This document shows, piece after piece, positions 57,920 through 64,000 of a DNA stretch of 64,000 nucleotides (positions are counted from its first letter, which is position 1; each line of letters begins with the position of its first letter). The DNA is from Blastococcus saxobsidens DD2. Its GTDB lineage: Bacteria; Actinomycetota; Actinomycetes; Mycobacteriales; Geodermatophilaceae. The stretch is from the NCBI RefSeq assembly GCF_000284015.1, contig NC_016943.1, positions 62,001-126,000 on the forward strand, given 5' to 3'. A program made the translations under genes and the position numbers. Below the pieces are notes generated by a model. The model was not told where the DNA came from. It did no database searches and worked only from the letters and a program-made list of their open reading frames with translations.

Positions 57920-58453
57920 GTGGCCACTACGGTGAGCGACGTGGAGGACGCCGTCGACCTGATCCTGGCGCAGTGGGCTCGGGAACGGCCGGACCTCGAC
58001 TGCTCGCCGATGGGGGTCATCGGCCGGATCACCCAGCTCCAGCGGGAGGTCCACCTCGCGCAGCGGGCCACCTTCGCCCGGCACGGTCTGGACGCGCCGT
58101 CCTTCGACGTGCTCGCGGCGCTGCGCCGGGCCGGGCGCCCGTACCAGCTCACCCCCACGGCGCTGATGCGGACGGCGCTGGTCACCTCGGGGGCGATCAC
58201 CCAGCGGCTGGACCGGCTCGAGGAGCGCGGACTGATCACCCGGGAGCGCAGCGCGGCCGACGGGCGGGCCGTCGTCGTCACGCTGACCGACGCCGGGCGG
58301 GCCGCCCTCGACGCGGCGCTGCCCGATCACCTGGAGACCGAACGACGGTTGCTCGATGCGCTGCCGTCCGACGACCGGGAGCAGCTGGCCGCGTTGCTGC
58401 GGCGGCTGCTGGTGGGGCTGGGCCGGGTTCCGCAGGAGCCCTACCAGAGTTAG
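57920..58453 (+). CDS. MarR-family transcriptional regulator
   Basis: 177 residues. Winged helix: SFDVLAALRRAGRPYQLTPTALMRTALVTSGAITQRLDRLEERGLITRERSAADGRAVVVTLTDAGRAALD, with the typical DGRAV wing. Flanking helices form the dimer. Usually represses genes for efflux or aromatic compounds. The neighbour downstream is convergent, so a target may be the gene itself. GTG 57920 lies 5 nt after AGGAG. Confidence 0.9.
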   Translation: MATTVSDVEDAVDLILAQWARERPDLDCSPMGVIGRITQLQREVHLAQRATFARHGLDAPSFDVLAALRRAGRPYQLTPTALMRTALVTSGAITQRLDRLEERGLITRERSAADGRAVVVTLTDAGRAALDAALPDHLETERRLLDALPSDDREQLAALLRRLLVGLGRVPQEPYQS

Positions 58454-60327
58454 CGCGGCTGCGGCGCCGCCGTGGGCTCGGGAGAGCGGGGCCTCGGCGG
58501 GCCGGGCAGGGCTCGGGAGTCCTTGCCCGCCCGCTTGGCCGCGTACATGGCGGTGTCGGCGTCGTGCAGCAACCGCTCCGCGGTGCAGCCGGGCTCGGCG
58601 AGCGCACCACCGATGCTCGCGGTCACCGTCACCGTCCGGCCGGCCAGCTCCACCGGCTCGCGCAGGGCGGCGAGCAGCCGGTCGGCGACGTCGCGGAGGC
58701 GGCCGTCGTCGGCGTCGGCCAAGAGCAGCGCGAACTCGTCGCCGCCGAGCCGTGCGACCACGTCACCGCCGCGCACGTCGGCCGAGAGCCGGGCGGCGAC
58801 GGTGAGCAGCAGCTCGTCGCCGGCGGCGTGCCCGAGCGTGTCGTTGACCGACTTGAAGTCGTCGATGTCGACGAAGAGCACCGCCGGCGACGAGCCGGTG
58901 TCGATCGCGGCGGTGGCCTCGGCCAGCCGCTCGTTGAACGACGCCCGGTTGAGCAGCCCGGTGAGCGGGTCGGTGGTGGCCTGGCGGCGCAGCTCCTGCT
59001 CGAAGAGCTTCCGGTCGGTCACCTCGCGCAGGTTGACCACCCACCCGTGGAGACCGACGGCGTCCACCTTGCCGCTGATCCGGGCCTCGACCCACCGGCT
59101 CCCGCCGGCGCCGTGCGCGATGCGGATGTCGGTGTCGACGAAGCCGGTGACCTCGGTCCCGGCTGCGCCGGCCTCGGCGACCGCGGCCCGGAGCCGGGCC
59201 TGGTCGCGCGGATCCGCGAGCTCGATCGCCGCCCGGCCGATGTACTCGCTGCCGGAGCGGCCGAGCAGCGACCCCGCCGCCGGGCTCATGTAGGAGATGG
59301 CACCGGTGTTGTCGATGATCGCGATGACGTCGGCGGCGTTGGCCAGCAGGAGCTGCATCCGCGACTCGCTGGCGACCAGCGCCGCGCGGACTCGTTCCCG
59401 TTCGCGGTTGAGCGCGGTCAGCCGCCACAGCGCCAGGCCGGTGAGCAGCGAGCTACCCGCGCCCAGGACGTAGCCGACGCCGCCGTGGCCGATGCTCCAG
59501 AGCAGCAGGAGGGCGGGGCTGATCAGCAGCGCGGCGCCCAGACCCAGCACCCGGCCCGACGCCGCGTCCTGGTCGGACTCCGGGCCCAGGCCCATCCAGG
59601 CGACCGAGGGGTGCCGGGTCGCCAGGGTGATCGCGGCCACGGCCAGCAGGGGGAGCGGGTCGAGGAGGGGGGACTCGCGGAGCGGTCCGACGAGCATCCG
59701 GCCGCCGTAGCCGATGACGGTCAGGACGGCCGCGACCAGCATGGCCATCGTGCTGACCGAGCGGCGCCCGCGGGACATGGCGAGGGGGACGCAGACGAGG
59801 AGCAGCACCGCGGTGAGCAGCGGCGTGCCGATGCCCACCTCGACCAGGTCGGTGGACATCCCGTGCCGGTCACCGCTGACAGCGAGGACCGCGAGACCGG
59901 CGGCGAGCAGGAGGGTCGCGGTGTCGGCCAGGGCGGCCCAGTCCCGCCGCCGGCGCCCGGCGCGGAGCACCCCGACGGCGGCGACGACCAGCGCCGCGTA
60001 GGCGGCGACGTCCAGCACGGACTCCACGGCACCGAGCGCGTCGGGGAGGACCCCGGCCATCTCCGGCGCCTCGACCGCGCTGCTGGCGGCGAAGCACAGC
60101 AGGGCCACGCCCACCGCCCGCCAGGTCAGGGTGAGCGGTGCCCCGTGACGGCGGAGCGCGCAGACGACGCCGGCCAGACCCTGGAGGAAGGGCACGACCT
60201 CCGCCGCGGGCCGCCACGGCCCCAGCGGGACGACGGTGACGACGACGGCGACCACGAGGACGACCAGGGCGGCGTGCAGCCAGGCAGCACGCGCGGTCGC
60301 CGGCGCCGTGGTGGCGGAAGTGGTCAC
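58450..60327 (-). CDS. Membrane PAS-GGDEF diguanylate cyclase
   Basis: 625 residues. Residues 1-300 hold eight to ten membrane segments (AALVVLVVAVVVTVVPLG, AALVVAAVGVL, LLLAAGLAVLAV, LLTAVLLLVCVPLAM and others). A PAS domain at about 325-440 (LLLANAADVIAIIDNTGAISYMSPAAGSLLG) precedes GGDEF at 450-600 with TDPLTGLLNRASF, FVDIDDFKSVNDTLGHAAGDELL and the intact RLGGDEFALLLA. There is no RxxD inhibitory site just before GGDEF. It should make c-di-GMP, opposing the EAL protein at 28-30 kb. GTG 60327. Its TAA overlaps the MarR stop. Confidence 0.88.
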   Translation of the reverse strand: MTTSATTAPATARAAWLHAALVVLVVAVVVTVVPLGPWRPAAEVVPFLQGLAGVVCALRRHGAPLTLTWRAVGVALLCFAASSAVEAPEMAGVLPDALGAVESVLDVAAYAALVVAAVGVLRAGRRRRDWAALADTATLLLAAGLAVLAVSGDRHGMSTDLVEVGIGTPLLTAVLLLVCVPLAMSRGRRSVSTMAMLVAAVLTVIGYGGRMLVGPLRESPLLDPLPLLAVAAITLATRHPSVAWMGLGPESDQDAASGRVLGLGAALLISPALLLLWSIGHGGVGYVLGAGSSLLTGLALWRLTALNRERERVRAALVASESRMQLLLANAADVIAIIDNTGAISYMSPAAGSLLGRSGSEYIGRAAIELADPRDQARLRAAVAEAGAAGTEVTGFVDTDIRIAHGAGGSRWVEARISGKVDAVGLHGWVVNLREVTDRKLFEQELRRQATTDPLTGLLNRASFNERLAEATAAIDTGSSPAVLFVDIDDFKSVNDTLGHAAGDELLLTVAARLSADVRGGDVVARLGGDEFALLLADADDGRLRDVADRLLAALREPVELAGRTVTVTASIGGALAEPGCTAERLLHDADTAMYAAKRAGKDSRALPGPPRPRSPEPTAAPQPR

Positions 60328-60397
60328 GCCCGTTCCATCGGCCGGGGCCGGGGGCGAGGTGATCCTCGCTCACCCGCAGGGGGGATGCGGCGCCGGA

Positions 60398-61435
60398 TCA
60401 GACCGGCGGCACGTCCTCGGCGCGCAGGTCGGGGCGGGTGCGCACGAACCGGAGCGGGTGCCGGAAGACACCGGCCTGGAGGGCGGCGTCGGCGCTGACC
60501 TCGACCACGACGGAGGGCTCCACGCGGGTGAGCGGCACCGACAGCCGCCCGCCGCCGAACCTGCCCGTGCCGATGCGCTCCGGCCAGGGGTGGTCCTCCG
60601 CCGCGGGGCGCAGCACGGCGGCCAGCTCGGCCGCCTGCCCGGGGGACAGCGGGCTGGTCCGGCCGACGACGACCAGCTCGCCGTCCCGGTAGCGGCCCGC
60701 GACCAGCTGGCTGGGCCGGTCGAGGGATCCGATGACGCCGCCGGCGAGCACCTCGGTGCTCTCCCAGCTCTTCACCTTGAGCCACTCGCGCCGTCCGGGG
60801 GCGTAGCGGGTGGCCGCCCCCTTGACCACCAGCCCCTCGACCCCGGCGGCACGGAAGTCGTCGAACCACTGCCGCGCCTCGGCGGGGTCCGCCGTCACCG
60901 GCGAGAGCTGCAGCGGTGGGGTCCAGCGGTCGGCCAGCTCCTCCAGCACGGCGCGCCGCCGGCCGAGGGTGCGGCTCCGGAGATCCTCGCCGCCCGCGGC
61001 GAGCAGGTCGAACGCGACGTAGGAGGCGGGGGTGGCGGCGGCCTGGGCGGCGATCCGCGCGGCGGCGGTGACCATGCGGCGCTGCAGCAGGCCGAAGTCC
61101 AGCCGGTCGCCGTTCCAGATGACGACCTCGCCGTCGACCACCGAGCCCGCGGGCACCTGCGCGAGGGCGGCGGCCGCGACGTCGGGGAAGCGGTCGGTCA
61201 GGTCCCGGCCCTGCTTCGACCACAGCCGGGTGGAGCTCCGGTCCCGCACGATAACCAGGCGGTAGCCGTCCCACTTGGGCTCGTAGCGGCAGCCACCGGT
61301 CAGGGCCCCCGGCGGCGGGATGGTGCGCACCGGTTTGGCCAGCTCCACCGCGACCGGCCCGGCCAGCTCCGGTGGCAGCGCGGGCAGGCCCGGGACGGAG
61401 AGCGGCACCTGGACAGCCTGCTGGGCCGTCCCCAC
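60398..61435 (-). CDS. ATP-dependent DNA ligase (LigC-like)
   Basis: 345 residues. Adenylation domain with motif I EPKWDGYR (Lys nucleophile) near 53-60, DGEVVIW, YVAFDLLAAGG, EGLVVKGAATRYAPGRREWLKVKS (motifs IV-V); a C-terminal OB domain ending in VEVSADAALQAGVFRHPLRFVRTRPD. The length matches the short LigC ligases of mycobacteria, which work in repair beside LigD. No ku or ligD gene is near. GTG 61435 is tentative; a GTG at 61408 is possible. Confidence 0.88.
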   Translation of the reverse strand: MGTAQQAVQVPLSVPGLPALPPELAGPVAVELAKPVRTIPPPGALTGGCRYEPKWDGYRLVIVRDRSSTRLWSKQGRDLTDRFPDVAAAALAQVPAGSVVDGEVVIWNGDRLDFGLLQRRMVTAAARIAAQAAATPASYVAFDLLAAGGEDLRSRTLGRRRAVLEELADRWTPPLQLSPVTADPAEARQWFDDFRAAGVEGLVVKGAATRYAPGRREWLKVKSWESTEVLAGGVIGSLDRPSQLVAGRYRDGELVVVGRTSPLSPGQAAELAAVLRPAAEDHPWPERIGTGRFGGGRLSVPLTRVEPSVVVEVSADAALQAGVFRHPLRFVRTRPDLRAEDVPPV

Positions 61436-61517
61436 CCGCGCACCCCGGCGGCCGGACGTCCCACCCGATCGTGGGCCGGTCGCTGCGCAGCGTGCGGGAC
61501 GAGTCGTACGTCCCTGG

Positions 61518-62042
61518 TCACTGCGCCAGGAGGAGCAGGCTGTAGGCGGCCAGTGAGGGGCTGTCGGTGATCCGGCCGCCGCGGATCATCCGGCGCAGCT
61601 CGCTCTCGGGTACGAACGCCACCTGCATGTCCGACTCGGTGGCCTCCCGCGCCGTGGGGCCGGGGGTCAGGTCCGTGGCCACCCAGACGTCGAACCGCTG
61701 CGTCAGGAGCCCGGACGCCAGGTCCAGTCGCCCGAGATGCGCCAGACCCGCAGCGCGCAGTCCGGTCTCCTCGGCCAGCTCCGCCCGGGCGAGGTCTTCG
61801 GCCGAGCCGCTCTTGCCGGCGCCCCACGTCCCCTGCGGGAACTCCCAGGAGCGACGGCCCAGCGGGTAGCGGTACTGCTCGACCAGCCAGAACCCGCCGT
61901 TCTCCGCCGGCATGACCAGCGCGAAGTCGGCCTTTTCCACCACGCCGTACAGCCCGGTCGAACCGTCCGCGAGCTCGATGGTGTCCTCCCGGACCCGGAT
62001 CCAGGGGTTCCGGTAGACCTCCCGGCTGGCCGTCGTCCGCAT
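61518..62042 (-). CDS. NUDIX hydrolase (ADP-ribose pyrophosphatase-like)
   Basis: 174 residues. Core LVEQYRYPLGRRSWEFPQGTWGAGKSGSAEDLARAELAEETGLRAAGLAHLG contains the NUDIX box in a slightly degenerate form: the conserved Gly and RAELAEETGL are there, matching REUXEEXGU with Ala for the first Glu. EFP.G and QYRYP are typical of ADP-sugar pyrophosphatases. ATG 62042 is leaderless (CAGGGT at 62049-62054 on the minus strand, six bases away). Confidence 0.85.
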   Translation of the reverse strand: MRTTASREVYRNPWIRVREDTIELADGSTGLYGVVEKADFALVMPAENGGFWLVEQYRYPLGRRSWEFPQGTWGAGKSGSAEDLARAELAEETGLRAAGLAHLGRLDLASGLLTQRFDVWVATDLTPGPTAREATESDMQVAFVPESELRRMIRGGRITDSPSLAAYSLLLLAQ

Positions 62043-62078
62043 GTGCCCACCCTGGCAGAGACGCGGACCATGGGAGGG

Positions 62079-62554
62079 GTGACCGAACGGAAGCCGACCG
62101 GGATGTCGTTCGAGACCTGGGTGGAGCAGCAGATCCACCGCGGGATGGAGCGCGGCGACTTCGCGACCCTGCCCGGGGCGGGCCGGCCGTTGCCGCGCGA
62201 GGCGCTGTCCCAGGACGCCTACGACTGGGCGTGGCCAAGGCGCGGCGCGAGGGCGTGGAGACGGCGGAGATGCTGCCACCGGGCCTGCGGCTGCGCCGGG
62301 AGCGCGACGAGCTGCCGGCGCGGGCGGCGCGGCTGGCCTCGGAGGCCCAGGTGCGGGCGCTGGCCGAGGACTACAACGCGCGTGTCGAGGCCTTCTGGCG
62401 CCGGCCGGCGGAGAGTCGGTGGGCGCCGGTGCCCGGCCTGGCCGACGTCGAGGCGCTGGTGGCCGGCTGGCTGCGCGACCGGCCGCCGCCTCCCCCACCC
62501 GCTCCCGCGCCGCCACCCGCGGCCCGGCGCCGGTGGCGCCGCCGGCGGTCCTGA
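62079..62554 (+). pseudogene. DUF1992 (DnaJ-homologue C28-like) protein, single-base frameshift
   Basis: The first frame gives MTERKPTGMSFETWVEQQIHRG and GDFATLPGAGRPLPREALSQDAYDWAW, the standard DUF1992 opening (E..I..A...G.F..LPG.G.PL). At about 62230 homology jumps frame and continues AKARREGVETAEMLPPGLRLRRERDELPARAARLASEAQVRALAEDYNARVEAFWRRP to a TGA at 62552-62554. Adding one G (GCGTGG-GCC) restores an uninterrupted protein of about 158 residues, so a base is missing by mutation or sequencing error. GTG 62079 fits a leaderless start after GACCAT. Confidence 0.75.
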
Positions 62555-62687
62555 CCGGCGTCCATGCCGCCCGGCGTTTCCTGCCCCGCGGTGCCGGCGT
62601 CGAGCCCGCCGTCCGCCCGTGGCGAACGTGCGCCTGCCGGTGGGACCGCCGGGTAGGGGAGCGCTACGCGACGCGAAGGAGGTCACC

Positions 62688-62864
62688 ATGACCGAGGTAC
62701 CCGGCACCGACCGCGACGAGGCCAGGGAGAACGTCCGCGAGGAGACCCCGCTGGTTCCCGAGGACGTCGAAGGCGACGAGGATGCCGCGCGGCCCCGGGG
62801 CGACGAGGGGGTGACCGGCGACGACGCCAAGCCGCCGTCGGGAGGCACCGACCCCGTTCCCTGA
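62688..62864 (+). CDS. Small acidic protein of unknown function
   Basis: 58 residues, MTEVPGTDRDEARENVREETPLVPEDVEGDEDAARPRGDE and so on: about one third Asp and Glu, no hydrophobic core, presumably disordered. AAGGAGG lies 5 nt before the ATG, an excellent site, and a strong hairpin follows the stop, so it is a real single-gene unit. Similar short acidic proteins are abundant in stress-tolerant actinobacteria; function unknown. Confidence 0.7.
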   Translation: MTEVPGTDRDEARENVREETPLVPEDVEGDEDAARPRGDEGVTGDDAKPPSGGTDPVP

Positions 62865-62871
62865 TCCGCGC

Positions 62872-62914
62872 GCAGTCCGTCTCTGCCCAGCTCTGCCGGG
62901 CAGAGACGGACTGC
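62872..62914. terminator. 17-bp perfect hairpin between convergent genes
   Basis: GCAGTCCGTCTCTGCCC (62872-62888) pairs perfectly with 62898-62914 around a 9-nt loop. It lies 8 bp after the small acidic gene and 11 bp before the stop of the convergent hydantoinase gene. It should end transcription in both directions. Confidence 0.75.
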
Positions 62915-62925
62915 CCGCCGAGCTC

Positions 62926-64000
62926 CTACAGGACGTCGAACTCGTTGAACGCCGCGCCGCCGGAGAGGGTGGCGTAGCCGGGGCCGCGGTCGAAGAACGG
63001 CTCCGTCTCCGGCCGCTGGGCCCGCAGCGAAGCCCGCAGCTCCTCCGTCGCGGCCGGGTCGGCCAGGCCGTCCTCCAGCACGACGACGCCGTAGTCCTCG
63101 CGCGCGCCGGCCACCGACACCTTGCGCCAGGCGATGTCGCGCAGCACCTCCTCGACCGGGCGGTCCAGCGGGTCGCCCCAGCCGCCGCCCCCCGTCGTCC
63201 TGATCCGCACGACGGTGCCCGCCTTCAGCGGCTCCGCGTCGGCCAGCGCGTCTACCTCGTGCTCGTCGGGGCCGCCGGGGTCGACGGTGATCCGGAAGGG
63301 CTTGCCGGCCTTGCCGCCCTTGACCCCCCAGCAGGCCAGGATCGAGCGGTCGGCGATCGACATGAAGTGCGCGTCGCGCAGCACCCGGATGTGCTTCTCG
63401 TAGCCGCAGCCGCCGCGGTAACGCCCCGGGCCACCGGAGTCCGTCGCCAGGCCGAGGCGCTCGACCCGCAGCGGGAAACGGCCTTCCGTGAACTCGGTGG
63501 GCAGGTTCCGCGAGTCCGGGACGACGTGGATCGTGTCCTCGCCGTCGGCGTAGTACCGCCCGCCCGATCCGCCGCCGAGCACCTCGCGCATCAGGTAGGG
63601 CTGCCCGTCGACGTCCGTCCCGTAGACGCCGGTGTAGCGGATCGTCTCCTGGTCGGCGGGCATCCGGCCCCCGGTGGCCTTCGCGAGCACGCCGGCCAGC
63701 ACGCCGAGCAGCCGCAGGATGACGAAGGTCCGGGCGTTCGTCGGAGCGGGGAAGATCGGCGTGAGGAGGGTGCCCTTCTCCGGGAAGCGCATCTCGATCA
63801 GCGGGACGACGCCCTCGTTCACGTCCAGCTGGGCCATGCGCTCCGGTGACTCGGCCAGGTTGCGCAGGATCGGGGCCAGCCACTTCTTGAGGAAGTTGCC
63901 GTCGGCGTAGTCGCCGCAGTGGTTGATCGGCCCCTTGGCCTGCGGGCCCGTGCCGGTGAAGTCGATGACGAGCGGGACGTCCTTGGTGGAGTCCATGATC
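62926..64000 (-). CDS. Hydantoinase B/oxoprolinase family protein, C-terminal part (partial)
   Basis: At least 358 residues; the 5' end lies beyond the window. VPLVIDFTGTGPQAKGPINHCGDYADGNFLKKWLAPI, NEGVVPLIEMRFPEKGTLLTPIFPAPTNARTFV, LGGGSGGRYYADGEDTIHVVPDSRNLPTEFTEGRFPLRVERLGLATDSGGPGRYRGGCGYEK and GGGGWGDPLDRPVEEVLRDI are standard HyuB blocks. The partner subunit (HyuA) is expected upstream, off the right edge. The group includes N-methylhydantoinase, acetone or acetophenone carboxylase subunits; which one is unclear. Confidence 0.88.
   Translation of the reverse strand, partial: IMDSTKDVPLVIDFTGTGPQAKGPINHCGDYADGNFLKKWLAPILRNLAESPERMAQLDVNEGVVPLIEMRFPEKGTLLTPIFPAPTNARTFVILRLLGVLAGVLAKATGGRMPADQETIRYTGVYGTDVDGQPYLMREVLGGGSGGRYYADGEDTIHVVPDSRNLPTEFTEGRFPLRVERLGLATDSGGPGRYRGGCGYEKHIRVLRDAHFMSIADRSILACWGVKGGKAGKPFRITVDPGGPDEHEVDALADAEPLKAGTVVRIRTTGGGGWGDPLDRPVEEVLRDIAWRKVSVAGAREDYGVVVLEDGLADPAATEELRASLRAQRPETEPFFDRGPGYATLSGGAAFNEFDVL

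Noticed and set aside
57973-60498. Open + strand frame of about 840 codons over the GGDEF gene
   Set aside because: Antisense to an intact GGDEF/PAS protein; composition is Gly/Arg/Gln-rich with no domain.

Overview
The window is very G+C-rich (about three quarters by eye), densely packed and coded on both strands. GTG starts are frequent, many genes overlap by ATGA or GTGA, and many starts sit 6-7 nt after a TANNNT-like -10 box, which suggests leaderless mRNAs. With an iniBAC-type locus, paired dynamin-like GTPases, PASTA kinases, GAF-ANTAR and SpoIIE proteins, this points to a chromosome of a free-living actinobacterium. Geodermatophilaceae (Blastococcus, Modestobacter, Geodermatophilus) is my best guess, an inference from style and not a search. 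No rRNA, tRNA, CRISPR array or complete insertion sequence was seen.

Layout. 1-7 kb: end of a nitrilase-type hydrolase, a PRC-barrel/DUF2382 stress protein, an EEP-family hydrolase, a CYTH protein, a membrane metallophosphoesterase, a GntR regulator with an SRPBCC protein, a GlsB-type membrane protein and an MBL hydrolase. 7-17 kb: an isoniazid-response-like locus. A large LuxR-type regulator (IniR-like) and a membrane-anchored Hsp70-like protein diverge from a highly repetitive acidic IniB-like protein and two dynamin-like GTPases (IniA and IniC types). 17.7-19.7 kb: a stand-alone TnpB-like protein with a decayed or rearranged nuclease centre, next to a 33-bp direct repeat and a structured 3' end. 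19.7-27.8 kb: enoyl-CoA hydratase, two tandem PASTA kinases (the second apparently frameshifted at its end), a membrane protein, CinA and AidB. 28-35 kb: a PAS-GGDEF-EAL protein, a NYN-domain protein, a PilZ protein and a second pair of dynamin-like GTPases (DynA/DynB style). 35-42.5 kb: regulators of the partner-switch kind (two HATPase proteins, a GAF-ANTAR antiterminator and a GAF/PAS/SpoIIE phosphatase), a nucleoside hydrolase and an unknown protein with a duplicated tryptophan-rich motif.

42.6-49.5 kb is the thiamine locus. A leftward operon cytX-thiE-thiO-thiS-thiG-tenI starts from a TPP riboswitch whose last strand contains the cytX ribosome binding site. A divergent rightward operon carries two TenA-family genes and thiD. 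Together they cover thiazole synthesis, pyrimidine salvage and uptake, and coupling; thiC is not here. 49.5-54.6 kb: mntH with a DtxR/MntR-like box upstream, a Mut7-C protein, an SDR, an alpha/beta hydrolase and an oxidoreductase. 54.7-57.6 kb: msrA, then a haloalkane dehalogenase gene bracketed by two long related palindromes, then an rRNA-methyltransferase-like gene. 57.6-64 kb: an ATPase remnant, MarR, a membrane GGDEF protein, an ATP-dependent DNA ligase, NUDIX, a frameshifted DUF1992 gene, a small acidic protein and the end of a hydantoinase B gene cut by the window edge.

Most worth a second look: the ini locus with its Hsp70 partner and Asp-Asn-Ser repeat protein, the orphan TnpB-like gene, the twin palindromes around the dehalogenase, and two apparent single-base frameshifts.
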